Below are positions 16,090 through 29,155 of a stretch of 54,677 nt of DNA, piece by piece. The DNA is taken from NCBI RefSeq assembly GCF_000485595.1, contig NW_014577241.1:294118-348794 (forward strand), read 5' to 3'. Below the pieces are notes generated by a model. It had not been told where the DNA came from. It made no database searches and saw only the letters and a list, made by a program, of their open reading frames with translations. The stretch comes from Priapulus caudatus. Its lineage: Eukaryota > Priapulida > Priapulimorpha > Priapulimorphida > Priapulidae. The translations under genes were made by a program, and so were the position numbers. Every line of letters begins with the position of its first letter. Positions within the stretch are counted from its first letter, which is position 1.

Positions 16090-17155
16090 AGCGGTACGGG
16101 GTGATTATTATATTTATAGGACGAGTAACATCATGAAGAAGGCAGATGGGAACGTGTAAAATCATTAGGTTAGTTAGCAGTTTGCTTATACATAGATGCC
16201 AGCACACGGTGGCATCTGGTAGGTTTGCGACCATCGTCACGGTAGGTATCGTGTGTGTGAGCGCGCTGTGTGTTGTATGTATTGTAGCAGCTACTTCATT
16301 GCTGAGTGTGGGGAACACAATACTGTACGCGCAAAACCGCCTGCCACGCGAAGGTATTATCAATTCAGGGTTACTGAGACAAATTCTTATTGCGTGGGTG
16401 AAGTTTGTGTCGTCACACTCATAGTACTAGTAAGAACTAATCGTGAAGTTACGACGTGAAATTAATGAATTCATGCATTGCCTTATTGCTTTATGATGTG
16501 GTTTTTAATTTGAAGCATTGTTGACACAAACAAAAGGGCAATGGAATGAAATGGAGTTTTTTTGGTTTTCAACTTTTACAACATTAAATCAATTGTCGTT
16601 GATATCTGCATGCGTGGATTCCAATACATAGCAATAGTTTATCGACGTGGCTCTGCCTGATGTTATACCATGTTGGTTGGTTGGCTGACGAGGCGGTGGT
16701 TGAAGCAATGAGGATGAGAGAGGAACGGATGCTGCAGTACTCGCAGCATCTTTTCTTTCTAAATGCGGATCATGTAGACATTACTATTGCTAGGCAAATA
16801 AGCAATGTAACCTTGTTGTGTCGTGTCTCTCCGTGACAGGATATCGCACTTTTATACCACATCATCTGTTCAGATTTGCGTGTTCATATATGCTGGTTAC
16901 AGCACTTGTGTTAGTAGTGTACACAACTAGTAGTGAATTGTCACCACAACAATAGAAATATACATCATATATATTCCTCTGTAGGATTGAAGCGAAACAC
17001 ATGCTTTACCCGTCGTCTGCTTGTCAGTAACACTGTGTTTACCGAATACAGATGAAGTTATAATGTGTAGCTTTGTGTTATGTGGAACAACGGAATGTTG
17101 AAGAAACAGACGAACAGTTCACAAGTCAATATGTCTGTGGTACGACTGAAGCCAC

Positions 17156-17207
<52 letters not shown>

Positions 17208-18278
17208 CTGCGTGTCGTTTACCGTTGATCGCAGGTAGCCAGGTGAAACAGCATTCACCCGTGATTCATCTACAAAAAATCAGTAGAACTGTACACCTAT
17301 TTTGTGATGCTGTTACTGTCGACATGTTGTTAATGTCAGTTGTTGTGTCAATGTATCAGAAATTAGCTGTCTTTCATTCATGATGATCCGTGCACGTGAA
17401 AACGTGAAAAACTACTCGTGAAACCTTTGTAGTACGGTCCAGGCGAAACAGCACAAATGAGCAAAGGTGTTACTGCACTGTCTGTGTAGATGCAACAGCC
17501 ATGTTGGATGTAGATGATAAATGCTTGCGTGTTTGGCCATCACCTGCATTATTCGTGAACATCGTTACAGATGACAAGATAAGCAATGTTGGGAATGTTG
17601 CATGGTGATTGCGGATGATCGATTCGATTCGAATTGCCTCGGTTTTGCGGCATATGCGGAGAAACGAGAATTGAATGAGACCCCGAGAAATATAGTGGAT
17701 GGACGCATGTGTTTTTCTGGTATGAATGTTGGCCATGGAGGGAACGTGATATAACTCAAATACCATGCAGAAACGTCCCATAAATGGTCGTGATCCAACA
17801 TTATTAGTTACACATATATAAAATATACACCTATGGTACATTCATTTGCTAGACAGTAGCAGTGATATGTAGTTGTAAAATGTATTCACTTGCTACACAG
17901 TGATACATGTGTACATACATTGGGGTGGCTTACATAGTGATACACATACAGTGCATTAATTAATTACACAGCTTATTAGTTACATAGTAATACTCATGTA
18001 TGATACATTAACAATATGTATAACACAAATGTATTTAAGATTATAACAAAATAATACTAACAAAATTCATATCAGCACTACACTGTGGTTGGTATGGCAG
18101 TTGATGGAGCACACTATCTTGTGACTGGATGTTGGGAAGAGGAGGAGAGGGTGACGGGGTGGCAACATTCTCTTCTCTCGCCAACATGGAACCGTGATCA
18201 TATCTCAGAGATAGCGTGGCAGCTTGTCTTGTTCCTAGGCTTATCGCTTGTACTTGTAGCCATTACCTATGTGCGTGA
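16090..18278. other. Intergenic, no gene recognised
   Basis: AT-rich unique sequence with a (TA)n microsatellite at about 17157-17204. Short ORFs (for example 16146-16424 and minus 17470-17841) show no family resemblance and no splice context. Confidence 0.5.
17157..17204. repeat. (TA)n microsatellite
   Basis: About 24 uninterrupted TA units. Confidence 0.95.
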
Positions 18279-18402
18279 GCGTGCATGCGTGCGTGTGAGC
18301 GAGCGTGCGTGCATGTGCGTGCGTGTGTGTGCGTGCGTGCATGTGCGTGCATGCGTGTGCGTGCGTGCGTGCGTGCGTGCGTGCGTGTGCGTGCCTGTGT
18401 AG
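18279..18402. repeat. (GTGC)n / (GT)n alternating purine-pyrimidine tract upstream of BEN-A
   Basis: Runs of GTGC and GTGT with few interruptions end 43 bases before the BEN-A exon. Strict purine-pyrimidine alternation is the sequence type that can adopt Z-DNA. The ORF across it (RACVRACV-type) is not a gene. Confidence 0.85.
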
Positions 18403-18445
18403 CTACAGCAGAGCCACATTGTGACAGTTGTTTCCTTTTATGAAG

Positions 18446-19542
18446 GAACTCTGCGTGAGAAACCGCGCGGCGGCCGTACGGAACACTGGCCGTCAGACGG
18501 AGCAGCAGCAGTGCAGAGTAGGGCGGTGTGTAAGCGTGACGCGCACGGTAGACCGCGCGCCCGGCAGCAGCAGCAGCAGCAGCAGGGACCTCCCCTTCCT
18601 CCCGGCGCTAGACTAGGAGCGGCATCTGCGGAGCGTAAGGTGGAGGAGGGGGCGCCACCGTTCAAGCAGGAGGAGCGCGTTTCCGCCGCCGCCGCTGACG
18701 GCAAGCAGGACTTGATGCTGTCACTGCTGTACGAGATCCGCGAGGAGCAGTGGCGGGCGCGGGGAGAGCGGGCGCGCATGGCACACGCGCTCGACAGGGT
18801 CTGCGGCGTCCTGCACCCGCACGCGTCTCCTCCGCCCCCGCCGCCGGCGCCCCCTGACGACGACGACGTGAGTGCGCCTCCGTACGACGCGATGGACGGG
18901 TTTCGTGTCTGCGAGCCAGCGGCGGCGTTCGCCGCGGGAGATGCGGTGGCGACGGTCGCGATACCGGGCCCTAGCGGCGGCGGCGGCGGCGATGACGACT
19001 CCGCACAGAACTGCATCGTTTACAAGGTGGAGGAAGATGACGCGGTTGTCATCGACGACGACGACGAAGACGAGAACGACTACGGCCCGATCGCGGAGCT
19101 GTACGACGGGGGCGTCAACGATGCGGCGGCGGAGGCTGCGCGGCTCGTGTGCAGCCTCGAGGACCCCGTCGCCAGGTTGCGCCACCGCGGCGCGATCACG
19201 TACGGCAGCAAGCCGGAACCCGAGGAACAACGCGTGTTCAAGATGTTCCAGGACACGCGCAACGCGAAGCTGTTCGCGCTCAAGCTCCTCGGAGCGTTCT
19301 TCACGAAGCGCGAGCTCGCTCTCTCGAACCTCTACGGCGGGAAGGTGCACACGGGTAAGATGTGGGCTGAGAAGCGAGCGCTGGAGCCGGCGCGCATGCG
19401 ACGCGTGTTCACGTACCTCGAGCAGTACTACCCGGGGTGCCGGGACCGCCGGCGCGACGAGGCGTACATCCGCGACGCCATTAACAACAAGTGCCGCAAC
19501 TCGCTGCGATGGATCCGCGAGAACCCGCTGCTAGACGACTGA
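18446..19542 (+). CDS. BEN-A: BEN-domain protein, large 3' exon
   Basis: One long open exon begins after an acceptor (TTTCCTTTTATGAAG) in phase 1 and ends at TGA 19540-19542. No suitable ATG precedes the first helix (the first in-frame ATG is at 18715), so an unseen 5' exon is likely. Order: basic, Gln-rich start; FKQEE (18661); a helical segment (LMLSLLYEIREEQWRARGER); a Pro/Ala-rich linker; YKVEED (19021) followed by VVIDDDDEDE, a possible SUMO-interacting motif; then the C-terminal BEN domain (about 19240-19520), with FALKLLGAFFTKRELALSN, YGGK, TGK, LEPARMRRVF, LEQYYPGC and INNKCRN. BEN domains bind DNA or proteins in chromatin regulators such as BANP, NAC1 and Insensitive. Function here is inferred from the family. 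AATAAA signals follow at 19680 and 20084. Confidence 0.85.
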
Positions 19543-19790
19543 GCGACACGCGTCGTCCGTATGACAAACTAGAACTGTGCTTCACCAGCGATACTTGACG
19601 ACTGAGGCGCGCGCGTGCCATATTAATATATGACTAACTAGGACTGAGTGCCGACAAAAAGCTGGGACCGTGCGCCTGCAATAAACTAGGATTGAGTGCT
19701 TACGACAAACTTAGACCTGGTGCCTACAAGAAACTGGGACTGAGTACTTACAACAAACTAGGACTGTGCATCGCCTATGACACTAGGTCT
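19543..19790 (+). repeat. Degenerate tandem repeat in BEN-A 3' UTR
   Basis: Diverged units of the type ACAAACTAGGACTGAGTGCC recur about every 32-40 bases. A second copy of the stop context (GACGACTGAG, 19534 and about 19597) also occurs. Confidence 0.5.
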
Positions 19791-20188
19791 AGGTGGCTTA
19801 GAGCACACCTTCATGAGCTGTGGCAGCCAACGACAGCGCGTGTGTGAACTATGATGTTTGATGACCGGGTGACCACGTGACCTGCCTCACTCAAATGACC
19901 GAGCGTCAGTGTGACCCCCCCCCACTCATGGACTGAGCGCGTGCGTTACCTACCCAGTCAACGACAGTACGTGTGTGACCTCCCTAGCTTAATAGCTGAG
20001 TCCTGGAGGCGACATAACATCTTCAAAGATGTTTGAGGGACAAACTTAAGAATGGGCAATGTTCCGAACTCTCCTAGTATTCAAATAAAGGCTCGCTCGC
20101 GCACTGTAGACGCGCACGCATCCTACGCTGCAAGGGTATGGATCGTTTGTGCGATGCGATCTCCCTCTGTAATTAATTTCTTCAGTCA

Positions 20189-20461
20189 GGCCATCCTTAA
20201 AAAATTATATGTTTGCTGTCCTCCGACCGACCTACGAAAATAGCCGCGACCCAAAAGTTTTTTTAGATATTTTGGGTTTCATTTTTTAAATATTTTTTTA
20301 TACATTTCTCATAGTTAAGACTGAAACACAAAGCATGTGTGGCAAACATGAGGACAGACTTAAAATAACTATTATGCCTCGAAAAAAAAGACCTACCTAC
20401 CTACCCACTAAAAAAATCATGGGTCGGGGGATAGCAAACATAGAATTTTTTAAGGATGGCC
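20189..20461. mobile_element. MITE with about 40-bp TIRs and TCA target-site duplication
   Basis: The left end GGCCATCCTTAAAAAATTAT continues into ATGTTTGCTGTCC..CGACC. The right end is its reverse complement with three or so mismatches. TCA flanks both ends (20186-20188 and 20462-20464), matching the 3-bp TNA duplications of PIF/Harbinger elements. The interior is AT-rich and non-coding. Confidence 0.75.
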
Positions 20462-21024
20462 TCAGCTCTGTAACCGCTCTTATTTTCTCAGCTGAACAAG
20501 CGGCGCGAGTTTCCAAGCATTCTAAGATCGGTTTCGGATGTCATACTTTTTAACTAGAGTAATAAGGCATTTGATTATATTTAGGCAAATAATATATGAG
20601 AAGCGGCTTTGTATAATTTGTATTATACGTGCACTGGGTAGTAACTCGCAGTTGAGAAAATTTGACACTGAAGTGGCGCTCTCTCTCATGCTGTCTGAGA
20701 ATGGAAAATGTAATATTGGTGATCTCCTTTCCCAGGCTTTGCGTGGAATCCTCACCCCCTCAACCACTCTGTGGTCATCTGAGCCTCTTCCCCAGGCCTT
20801 GTAAGGAACTCCTTCCCCCCCCCTCGTTCTGTGTGGAAACCAATCATGAAACCAGGGAACCCTCCTCCACACCTCACACCATTTCACGATGAGTACACCG
20901 CGCTAGCTGTGGGCGTTGTTTCGCCGTGCACCCAGTCCATGCACACCCTCACGGACCTAGTAAGGTATATTAGGACACTCTGTGTTCCTAGGCATATATT
21001 CTACGGCATTACGGCAGTACTCGG

Positions 21025-21219
21025 CAGGGTTCTCCAAGCTTTTTCATTATAGCATGGCGGGTGCTGCCTTTACGGTCCTAGTTGCAAATCGCCGAAGGCG
21101 GTTTGTGTGCTAGAGGGGTCCGGGGTCTATGATATTTAGCATGGCGGCTATGATATTTAGAGTGGCGGGTGCATTTTAGGATGGCGGGGCGGGGATGGGA
21201 GTGCTCTTGTTGAACCCTG
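21025..21219. mobile_element. Short element with CAGGGTTCTCC / GAACCCTG ends
   Basis: It starts CAGGGTTCTCC and ends TTGAACCCTG, like copies A and B, but is only 195 bases long with a different interior. The interior repeats TATGATATTTAG and AGCATGGCGG. It could be an internally deleted relative of that family. Confidence 0.4.
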
Positions 21220-23066
21220 CTCAGCGGGCGGGGCGGTGCTACGCAAACAAACAGGCCCCGAACAAACACTCGGCACAAGGGTCCGACGAAAAAAAACTAC
21301 CCCTCGAGATAAAGAGTGATTTTACGAGATTAGAATTGTCGGGTTTCGCCGCCCCCGAACGTGGCGATCGCGTGAACTAACGTGCTGAGGTGTGGGGCAG
21401 GACCAGCGTTGCTGCTCCGTCAATCTATAATATACTATAATACTATAACCAAGTAAAACTTTAATTGACTTGTCCGTCGGAGATGTGACCACACCCACAC
21501 CTTGTATATTGTTGATAGGTTGGTCAAGCCTGACCCGGGTTTTGCTAGTTTTTCGTGCAGAACGTCACAATGTTGACTTTATTGTCAAGCATTGTTTTTA
21601 GAGTGCTCTATCGCAACAACGATTGGCTAGAGCCCCCTGTTCGCTGTGACGTGAGGCAGATTAGCCATTTGTCTCTATCGAGTAGTACGGATCATGTGTG
21701 ATGCAGATCGTGTTACCTTAGCCGTAACCCTAACCCTAGCCCTAATCAACCACATCCAATTGTTACTAGCTATAGCCTGCTCCTGGCAGCACCTACACTC
21801 CTACCAAGTATTATCATAATCGCCCTCAACCAGTTGGTCATCAATCGTGGCAACAGTCCCTTGTTTAGATATGAATCTACACATATCACCTTGTTAACAC
21901 AAATCCTAGCTCTCAAGTGTTCGTAGAGCATGTATGTAGCTGAAAATTAATCGAGCGTTCTTTTAGTTGATGAATTGCGTTTTTATGATTGGGTTTTTAT
22001 GCGATGCATCATGTTTTATTATTTGTTAGTCTTTTTACTGAGGATTGGGGGCAAATATTTACTTGTACTTACACGTTTATGTTATTCTAATATATATACA
22101 TAAGTAAACACATGTGTATACCTATAGAAAGAAAAAAATATATAAATAAACTGCCGTCAGTAAGTATAAGGTAATCATTTATGATTTATTATGATATGTT
22201 ATAAGAGACTGCTAATAAGTATTGCTTACGTGCACACATAGATACAGGTTAATTAGTGGGTGGGAACAGATAGTTTTTGTGTAGAATGACAGGGGCTGAC
22301 GTTTCCTACACACTTCACTGCATAAAAGTACATACATGTAAAATTCCTGGACTCGTGGGTATAAAATCATACGTGCATTCGTTAGTTGTAGGTAATGGTG
22401 AACTGGTGCTGGCGGTGATCAGGGCCGTACTGCTGATAATAAAAGCTAGACCCATCTTGTCGAAACAAGTCAACACGCGACATTATGAACACCGGACATG
22501 AGTGAGCGTATGAGCAACTACACACTCACACGCACGAACATCTATCCACGCACGCACGAACATCTATCCACGCACGCACGCACTCATTACTGCCATCTCA
22601 ATCACTGCTGCTTACTGCGAAATATAAAAACATTCGCTATTAAACTCGCCAAGCGTGACAAATCACCGCAACCTCTACCGTGACTGTACCGGTTTGACTA
22701 TAAAACTGTGTCTGCATCCAGAAAGATTGCAAAAGTCTCGTTGCGTTCTCATTAAGCGCGCAGACGTAGCGTTGTTGTTGTTGCCGTCTCATTGATTAGA
22801 ATTCGACGCTATGCATTGTTTTTGGCGGCATTGGATGCCAGGGCGGCATCATGGCGGCGCGTGCGTCGTAACGCGCCTAGCTGTCGCGACATTTCCGTCG
22901 CATACATCGACGCAGTACGCAAATACGTCGATTATGTTGTACATCGTTGTTTCGCCGTGTTGTGGCGCGGCGCCGTGCGCGTCTTTGTGACAGTGTTTGT
23001 TATCTTGGCAGGGACGCGAGAGCGAGTCTCAGTGCAGTTGGTGACATTAGTTTCCTTTTCACGAAG

Positions 23067-24535
23067 GTGACAAGCAGCCGATCGCATTCTCGTCAAACGG
23101 ACCGCGAAGCTTGGAGGCGGTTAGACGCCATCCGTCCGATCCCGGAAACTCCTCCTGCTCGGGAAACGAGGCGAAGATCGCGGGGGAGCGCGCGCGAGAG
23201 GCGGCGGCGCGTCCGCCCGACGCCGCGCGACGACGCACCACCACGCCGCGCAAACCCCCGCCGCCGACGCCGACGACGACGACGACACAGGAGAAGGCGG
23301 GGAAGTCCGACGACGAGGAGGAGGACGAGGAGGAGGAAGAGGAGGAGGAGGAGAGATCGGGCTCCTCTTCGCGGCAGATCCCGCTCTTCCAGCTTCCTGC
23401 GTTCACGCGCAGCGAGGATCTCATCATCTCGTTGCTCTGCAACATCCGACACTGCCTCGATAATATGGTCACAGAACAGCGTGCCGCGAAGGTCGACCGA
23501 TCGAAGATCCTATCCAAGATGGCGCTGTCGGACGACGTGCGCGCCGCCATCAACCAGAAACTAGACAAGCTGTTCGGCGGCGTCGAACGGACGCTCGGCG
23601 CGAGCGAGAGTATAGATGGCGCCAATACCGCGCTCGCGGACAAGGTGGTAGAGGCGGCAATTGAGAGCCTCGTGTGTCAGTCGGAGCGCGGCGACGCCAG
23701 GCACGCGGCCGCGCAGGGGGCGCCGGCGTCGCTGCAGCGCGAGGCGGAGACGTGTGACGATGTGACGCTCCCTGAGGTGACGCCGCCTGGGGACTGTGTG
23801 ATCGCTCCGCAGCCGCTGCTGGTGCTCTCTGCGCGCACGCTCAACCACGTCGATGCGGCCGGTGGCGCCCCCGACGGCTCGTGCACGGACGTCGTGCTCG
23901 CCTCGCAGATACAGTCCTTCGTTGCCGACGACAACAACGTCGCCGCGAGCGATCACCAGGGGGCGCTGAGCATCTACGAGCCAAACTCGCTGTTCCCGCC
24001 TCCGCAGAAGCACCACCACCACCCGCACCACCACCACCACCAGTACCCGCTGAAACAGGAGAAGAGCGACTCGCCGCTCGACGCGGTTGCCCCCGGCGAC
24101 GACGACGACGACGACGAGGAAGGCATCGACATGCGGCTGCTGCAGCTCGGTTACTACGCGGCGGACGCTCGCGCCGACATCGCCGTCGCTGACATCGCGG
24201 ACGTCCTCGGCGAGCTGACGGAGGACCGAGCGCGCATGCTCGCCGCCGAAGCCAAGAGTCCCCGCCAGCTGGCGCTGAAGCTGCTGAGCGTCTTGTTCAC
24301 GAGGGAGGAGCTCGCGAAGAGTAACATCCGCGGCGGCGAGGTGTTCACGGGCAAGTCGTGGATCGTGAAGGAGCCGCTGGACCCGCAGAGGCTGCTGCGG
24401 ATGTTCAACGTGTTGGAGGAGTATTACCCGGGGTGCATGACGCAGAACGAGAAGGACATACGTAACGGCATCAACGCCAAGTGCCGGCAGGTCCAGCAGC
24501 TCATGGCCAAGTCCTCGCGCACCTTACAGAACTGA
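23067..24535 (+). CDS. BEN-B: BEN-domain protein, large 3' exon
   Basis: The open exon starts after the acceptor TTTCCTTTTCACGAAG in phase 1 (in-frame stops lie just upstream of the pyrimidine tract) and ends at TGA 24533-24535; about 489 codons. Order: EGDKQPIAFSS start; Thr/Pro-rich and poly-Glu tract; a helical segment (EDLIISLLCNIRHCLDNM); an acidic and His-rich linker (His run near 24010-24040); LKQEK (24049) followed by an Asp run; BEN domain (about 24200-24510), with LALKLLSVLFTREELAKSN, RGGE, TGKSW, LDPQRLLRMF, LEEYYPGC and INAKCRQ. It is the closest match to BEN-A in the array. The upstream 5' exon is not identified. Confidence 0.87.
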
Positions 24536-25418
24536 GGCGGGGCGGGGCGCGGGGCGGGGCGCGGGGGAGGACGAACAATGCACACGCGTGTACTGGACGC
24601 GCGATAGAGTATATAGCGTTTGTACCCGGGGGGAAGGGGGGATGTATATACATATATATGTGTATGCATATATGTGAATGTATGTATATGTATATATATA
24701 TATATACCTATATATGTGGGAACACGCTTCTTTGATGATCGGGAAATACAGAGGTAATGTTTCCAGCTTGTTGTGTTACCATCTCTTCACCAGCCATCCC
24801 GCCGTTCCCAAAAGTTTATCCTTGAGGAATCGATGGGAGGATTCCAGGAGATGCTTGTTAGTAAAGGACGCACAGGGGGCGGGGGAAGGGTTGAAGAAAT
24901 TTAATGAATTCCAGTACGTGATACCGCAGATGAAGTGATGAAAGGTGTTTTAGTTAGAGCGATTCTATCGTAGACTTGCACGGCACGCTCAATGTTTTAC
25001 TGTCCGATATTACGTTCACAGCTATTTCTACGTGTCATCGTCGTCTAGACGAAACATTGATGTAGTGCCAAGTTTCGTTGTAGTACATGTCCTAAACGTG
25101 TCAGTACGTCCACGTGCATAATTGTTAAGATTGTATTTTGTATACTGCTACTTATAAATACGGTTTACGGTGAAACAGTTTTAAATTCTACGGTCGTGTA
25201 CGTACGTGTGTGTATCATCGCATGTTGGTGTAACCAAAATCCCCGCCCGAGTAATATAAAGTAAGGCCGTATGGCGGGGGGCGGCCCTACGTCCACCGTT
25301 CGAGCACGTACGAGTCACGCACGCGTGCCTTCCTGGCTGGCAGTGTGTGTGCGTGCAAATATCTGCCACACGCTACACGATGCATACACGTGTACGCACA
25401 CACACACACGCTATCAAG

Positions 25419-25450
25419 AGCTAATAATACCTAATAAGGTATTATTAGCT
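25419..25450. other. Perfect hairpin, 14-bp stem
   Basis: AGCTAATAATACCT pairs exactly with AGGTATTATTAGCT around a four-base loop (AATA). The function is unknown; it could be a cruciform-forming site. Confidence 0.7.
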
Positions 25451-25612
25451 ATTGCCGCTATGGGCAGACGATAGCTACTGACGGTGCACGGAATATTTTC
25501 TCTCTGTGGCGATGCGTCTCGTCGGCACAGCCTCACGCCGCGACAGTTTGGTTTAGCGTGTGTGCGTGTGTGCTAATCAGATGTATTCATCTACCAGCAC
25601 GCGCCGGCCCAC

Positions 25613-25663
25613 GGTGCCCGCATGTACGTACGCTTCTAGTGTGAAGACGCACATGCGGGCACC
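25613..25663. other. Inverted repeat, 13-bp perfect stem
   Basis: GGTGCCCGCATGT pairs exactly with ACATGCGGGCACC around a 25-base loop. The stem is GC-rich and stable as RNA or as a cruciform. Confidence 0.65.
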
Positions 25664-26093
25664 TGTAGGCTACGCATCACACACACGCACACACACCGGA
25701 GAATTCAAAAACACGCCTGTGATGTTCCGTCGTACGCCAGCGGCGGCGTTTCTCTCGAACTAACACAGATTGTAAAGATCAGACAGTCAGTCCGCATATA
25801 GAACCCCTCTATCGGTAGATTTGTTGTTCCCTCGCCGGGCGGGCGTCTGCGCATCGTGTGTCGTCATGGCGACGACGGCGTGACGTCACGGGTCGGCTCG
25901 TATATCTTGTTACGCGGCAACGCGATCGTGATTCTAACTGTAAGAAGTGAAGCGGTGAATAAAATCATACGTCCTATATTAATACACATGTATATGTACA
26001 CACGTGTGCGAGCATTTGTTGTTGTCGCCGTTTGTGCAGTTCTATACGGGAGAGTTCTCATGACCGTCTCAATCAAACCGTCTCTCATGAGTA

Positions 26094-26104
26094 GTAGTAG
26101 TAGT

Positions 26105-26163
<59 letters not shown>

Positions 26164-26370
26164 NNNNNNNNNNNNNNNNNNNNNNNNNNNNNNNNNNNNN
26201 NNNNNNNNNNNNNNNNNNNNNNNNNNNNNNNNNNNNNNNNNNNNNNNNNNNNNNNNNNNNNNNNNNNNNAGAGATCTCACGTGCGCCTCAAACACAACGT
26301 CTCTCAGAAGGAGTAGTGGTAGAAGAGAGAGAGAGAGCGAGAGAGAGAGAGAGAGAGAGAGAGACGATGT
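26094..26370. repeat. (AG)n microsatellite with assembly gap
   Basis: AG dinucleotides run from 26106 to the gap at 26164-26269 (106 N) and resume at about 26320-26365. The flanks on both sides share TCTCA..AGTAGT-type sequence, suggesting duplication around the array. Confidence 0.9.
26164..26269. other. Assembly gap (106 N)
   Basis: The run of Ns lies inside an (AG)n microsatellite. Confidence 0.98.
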
Positions 26371-26539
26371 TTGCAGTGCTAGTGCGTGGGCGGCGCGCCT
26401 GCACGCACGTACACGCGCGTCTGTCTACGTACATATATGGGAGCGTCTCGTAGCGTCACTAGCGTTCCAGCCAGCTTATACCTGTTTGAGATGGTTGTAC
26501 GTGCGCATGCGCATGGCGCGTACTTTGGGTGTTGAATCG

Positions 26540-26950
26540 ATAGCGAGCGGAGTGAGTGACTGAGAGATGGCGTAGTGTGTGGGAGCAGCGGTATGTGTGT
26601 GTGTGTGGGGGGGGGGCAGTGTACGGTGACTGGTAGAGAGAGAGGGGAGAGGGGGCAGAGAGAGAGAGAGAGAGAGAGAGGTCAGTGTGTGAGAGCAGCG
26701 GTGTGTGTGTGTGTGGTGGGGTGAGGGGCTGTGTACGGTGACTAGTAGAGAGAGAGGGGAGAGGGGGGCAGGAGTGCATCGTGAGGTGCGTGGGCAATGT
26801 GTGTGTAAGGTCAGGTAGAGGCCGGAACTGGTCATGTATATGTGGTGCGTGGGCAGTGTGAGGGCGTGTGTGGCGTGTGCGTGTGCGTGTATATTACGCA
26901 GAGAGAGAGAGAGTAAGAGGCGATGTATGGCGTGTTATGTGAGGTGTGTG

Positions 26951-27010
<60 letters not shown>

Positions 27011-27020
27011 TGTGTGTGTA
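26540..27020. repeat. Compound GT/AG and (GCGT)n satellite
   Basis: Two similar blocks (about 26570-26690 and 26690-26770) each hold GAGCAGCGGT, a GT run, GTGTACGGTGACT and an AG run. They are followed by about 17 units of GCGT (26948-27012). Confidence 0.8.
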
Positions 27021-28559
27021 AGGACTGGGAGAGGGGAGGGGGGCTGTGGGTTGTGGTGATGCTTGTCTGTTAAACAGTAACAACTCAACGATTAGCCACC
27101 GTCAGTAACCAGCAATGCACTCTTCCATGCCTCACTAATAACACTGAAGCTACTAAGCACTTGCTATGCGGCTACTCATGTTTGACTGATGTTAGTAAGC
27201 ATTCTCTCTCAGCTTGCTCGTGTCTGACCGACTGACCACACACCTCACGCTGCTGCTGCTAGTACTTCCTTCTCTCCTTTCATCATGACATGCTAATCTA
27301 ACTAGCCATGTCCGATTTAGATCTGTCCATTGTCCAGACCGATTTATTACATCACAACAAGAACCTATTGATATATTAATTGAAATGATCGTATGCGCTG
27401 TATTTTTATATACGAATGGCGATTCTGTGTGGACATGAGGTCTTCTTCTGCTAAGCATATCATACTAATTCATCAATGCGCCAGGGGCCGGTTTGTAACA
27501 GCGGTCGTTTTCGACGAAAGATCAGCGATGAAACATGTTAAAACATTAGAGTGACGTTGAGTCTGTTATAATGTAATATCGTCATGGAAACTCTTCAGTG
27601 TCTGGTCTCTTCAGCGTCCAAAGCACTGTAGTGAAGACAAAGACTGACGTCGATCAGATCGACAGATCGATTCTGCGAGCAGCAGCAGAGAAGATTTCAA
27701 TATCAGTGTTTACTATAGATGACGGGAGCGAGTTCCCGTAAGGAATTACTGAGACGAATAATCTTGTCTGTTATACGTATAGTAGAATAGTAGAATGGCA
27801 GTGGTTTGATCGTGTTCAATCACATGAGAGTTGTGCCCGTAGTGGGTAGGTCTGGAGAAGTTGCACTTTGTGGTACAGCCGACAGTAACAGACGTACATA
27901 CAAACTACTCACATACGTGAGACTAGACATAGAATCATCGGCTTTGTCACCGGAGGACGTTCCACAATGACACAGCCAGTCAAGGTCATAATGAAGGTCG
28001 CTGCTGCTGCTGCGGGGTTCATTAACATTCATTAGCCTCGTCTTCTCACGAAGAGTTTCCCATTACGAAGCACAGAAATAAGAAACTTGATCCCTACAAG
28101 TGGCAGCTGAACATGCCGCACAATATAAATATCTCCGGGGAGGGAGGGTAGGATAAGGGGACGGTTGAAGAGGCATCGATCTGCAAACATCACACGATGC
28201 TGCACAGCGCGACAACCATACAGGAAAGAATGCTGCTACTCTCTCTGCAAGACGGCAGTGCTACTCTCTGTGCAAGAAGAGGTCTGTCTACTATACAGGA
28301 AAGAACACTGACCTTTATCCAGAGAAAGAGATAGAGAGTACTATTCAGGAAAATAGTGCCGCCGTCTGTATGGGAAATGGTGCTGTCTGCTATACGGAAA
28401 GGAAAGTTACGCTGTTTCTACATCAAGGTGCTTCACTCTACAGGCTGCATTACGTAAGCCACCGGACGGAGTGCAAGTGAGAGATGTGTTGCATGCGTTT
28501 GTATGTTGTTGGGAAGCTGCGGCCAACACGTAGCTAACGGCCTAGAGGGCGTTAGAGCT

Positions 28560-28631
28560 TCACTCTCTCTCTCTGTGCCCGAGTTGTAGCCAGGGATGCG
28601 GAGAGACAGAGCGAGAGAGAAACTGAGATAC

Positions 28632-28680
<49 letters not shown>

Positions 28681-28705
28681 AGAGAGAGGGGGAGAGACAG
28701 AGAAA
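28560..28705. repeat. (AG)n microsatellite
   Basis: A long GA run at 28636-28690 with interrupted GAGA and GACAGAG flanks. Confidence 0.9.
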
Positions 28706-29155
28706 GTGCTGCATGGTTAGGGTGTGCCGAATGGTTTTTTCACAGGTGTAGTCCTGCATGCCGATATCGTGTGTGTAAGCGAGGCGTCGTAGGTGTCATA
28801 ATAGTCTGCAATCACTTGTTTATATTATTAGAGCGCTGAAGAAGAATTTCCCTCATCGTCTGTCATATCATGTGACATATGTCATATCCTGGGCAGTATG
28901 AATTAGATATATTTACCAGCGGCTGCGCGCGTGCAGTATGAACATGTGCATATCTCACAGCCTAATGCTCACTACTACAGGAGGTGGTGTTTGGATGAAA
29001 GTAAAAGTGCTATACTGTATTGTACACATAGATGATACTGCCTGCATGTGGCTGGTGGCTACACACCGTAACGAAACAGTACGGTAACATGTGCTCACCG
29101 ATCTCGACTGCTGCCTTGATTTGTGCACCGTGGTGCCGTAGCTAGTAGTATTGGT

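Larger units (their letters stand above)
19791..22960. other. Intergenic between BEN-A and BEN-B
   Basis: Contains a MITE (20189-20461), a short CAGGGTTCTCC element (21025-21219), telomere-like CCCTAA units near 21722-21745 and AT-rich sequence. No coding exon is recognised; a 5' exon of BEN-B may lie here. Confidence 0.45.

Noticed and set aside
18438-19534. Long ORFs on both strands and in a second + frame overlapping BEN-A (for example minus 18721-19350, plus 18872-19534)
   Set aside because: They are shadows of a GC-rich exon. Their translations are Arg/Ala-rich with no domain, while the BEN frame has the conserved motif.
27820-28032. Minus-strand ORF of 70 residues with mixed composition
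   Set aside because: It has an acceptor-like CCCGCAG before a Ser-rich start but no donor, neighbouring exon or family match. Too weak to call.
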